Positions 6,348 through 6,906 of a stretch of DNA of 6,906 bases are shown in pieces. A program made the translations under genes and the position numbers. This stretch comes from Gemmatimonadota bacterium (GTDB lineage Bacteria > Gemmatimonadota > Gemmatimonadetes > Longimicrobiales > Gaopeijiaceae). Position 1 is the stretch's first letter. Every line of letters begins with the position of its first letter. The DNA lies in assembly GCA_003695865.1 (NCBI GenBank), contig RFGQ01000797.1, forward strand, positions 1-6,906, given 5' to 3'. Below the pieces are notes generated by a model that saw nothing but the letters and a program-made list of their open reading frames with translations, ran no database searches and was not told the DNA's origin.

Positions 6348-6906
6348 TCAGTCGCCCGCGGCGGCGGTGCGCGCCTCGGCGCCGGCCAGCCGCTCCTGCG
6401 CCTGGGCGATGCGCTCCTGCAGCGTGCGCACCTCGTAGCGGCGGGAGCGCAGCGCGATCAATGCGTCGCAGGCGGCGCTCGTGGCCGACATCGTCGTGAG
6501 GTAGGGGACCCCGTGCGTGATCGCGGCCCGGCGCATCGCGTAGTCGTCGTACTGAGACTTCTTGCCGAGCGGCGTGTTGATGAGCAGATCGACCTCTCCG
6601 CTCACGATGAAATCGACGATGTCGGGCCTTCCCTCGCCCTTCTTGAACACGCGCTCGCAGGGGATGCCGAGGCGCGTGAGGTAGGCGTGGGTGCCCCGCG
6701 TGGCCACGATGCGGTAGCCCATGTCGTGGAAGCGGCGCAGGATCGGGGTCACCGTCGGCTTGTCGCGGTCGTTGACCGTCACGACGAGCGTGCCGCCCTT
6801 CACCGGGAGCAGGTTCCCCGACGAAGCCTGCGCCTTGGCGATCGCCATGCCGAACGAGTCGTCGAACCCCATCACCTCGCCCGTCGAACGCATCTCGGGC
6901 CCGAGC
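6348..6906 (-). CDS. carB: Carbamoyl-phosphate synthase large chain, C-terminal part (5' end outside window)
   Basis: CarB makes carbamoyl phosphate from bicarbonate, ATP and ammonia delivered by the CarA glutaminase, feeding pyrimidine and arginine synthesis. About 186 C-terminal residues are visible. They begin LGPEMRSTGEVMG, the conserved end of the second ATP-grasp half, and continue through FGMAIAKAQ into the MGS-like allosteric domain: GTLVVTVNDRDK, IVATRGTHAYL, KGEGRPDIVDFI, then LLINTPLGKKSQYDDYAMRR and YLTTMSAT. This domain binds effectors such as UMP or ornithine in characterised enzymes; which ones act here is unknown. The last 30 residues, with LQERIAQAQERLAGAEA, form a charged helix or short coiled coil that extends somewhat past the E. 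coli end. The open frame runs off the right edge, so an internal ATG at 6893 is not the start. The deacetylase gene follows after 16 bp. Confidence 0.97.
   Translation of the reverse strand, partial: LGPEMRSTGEVMGFDDSFGMAIAKAQASSGNLLPVKGGTLVVTVNDRDKPTVTPILRRFHDMGYRIVATRGTHAYLTRLGIPCERVFKKGEGRPDIVDFIVSGEVDLLINTPLGKKSQYDDYAMRRAAITHGVPYLTTMSATSAACDALIALRSRRYEVRTLQERIAQAQERLAGAEARTAAAGD

Noticed and set aside
5519..6499. Plus-strand open frame of 326 codons opposite the deacetylase and the carB end
   Set aside because: Antisense register of the deacetylase with R/V/G/H-rich, domain-free translation. It also runs across two genuine genes.
1..6906. A defence island, biosynthetic cluster, mobile element or other new multi-gene system
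   Set aside because: The genes are ordinary chromosomal families with matching base composition. There are no transposase, integrase, direct repeats, tRNA or phage genes, and the gene set does not form a coherent new system.

Overview
All six protein genes lie on the minus strand, so transcription runs from the high coordinates to the low. In that order they are: the 3' end of carB (carbamoyl-phosphate synthase large chain, cut by the right edge), a histone-deacetylase-family amidohydrolase, a membrane-anchored CcmH/NrfF-like protein, a class I SAM methyltransferase, an M24 metallopeptidase, and priA (primosomal helicase, cut by the left edge shortly before its C-terminus). No RNA gene, mobile element, CRISPR array or long repeat is visible. 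The DNA is very GC-rich, with codons ending almost always in G or C. TTA, CTA and TCA codons are so rare that long open frames appear opposite the real genes; these are not called.

The host is a high-GC bacterium. The secreted protein's leader ends in LAAQ and the CcmH-like motif has an unusual form (SPYCPG...C). Both remind me of Gemmatimonadota, but that is inference from memory, not something the window proves.

Layout: carB and the deacetylase are separated by 16 bp and probably share a transcript. A 191-bp gap (5160-5350) follows. It is the most likely transcription break in the window and holds a candidate -10 box, a good ribosome binding site and two weak alternative hairpins. After it come the CcmH-like gene, the methyltransferase (50-bp gap), the M24 peptidase (56-bp gap) and priA, whose TTG start overlaps the peptidase stop as TTGA. 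The peptidase-priA pair is therefore probably translationally coupled.

The genes do not form one pathway: they cover pyrimidine/arginine precursor synthesis, deacetylation, possible cytochrome c maturation, an unknown methylation, peptide turnover and replication restart. The window looks like chromosomal core sequence, not a defence island or biosynthetic cluster, and I found no convincing new system. The points most worth a second look are the atypical cysteine arrangement of the lone CcmH-like protein, the eroded SAM-binding motif I of the methyltransferase, and the deacetylase directly behind carB.
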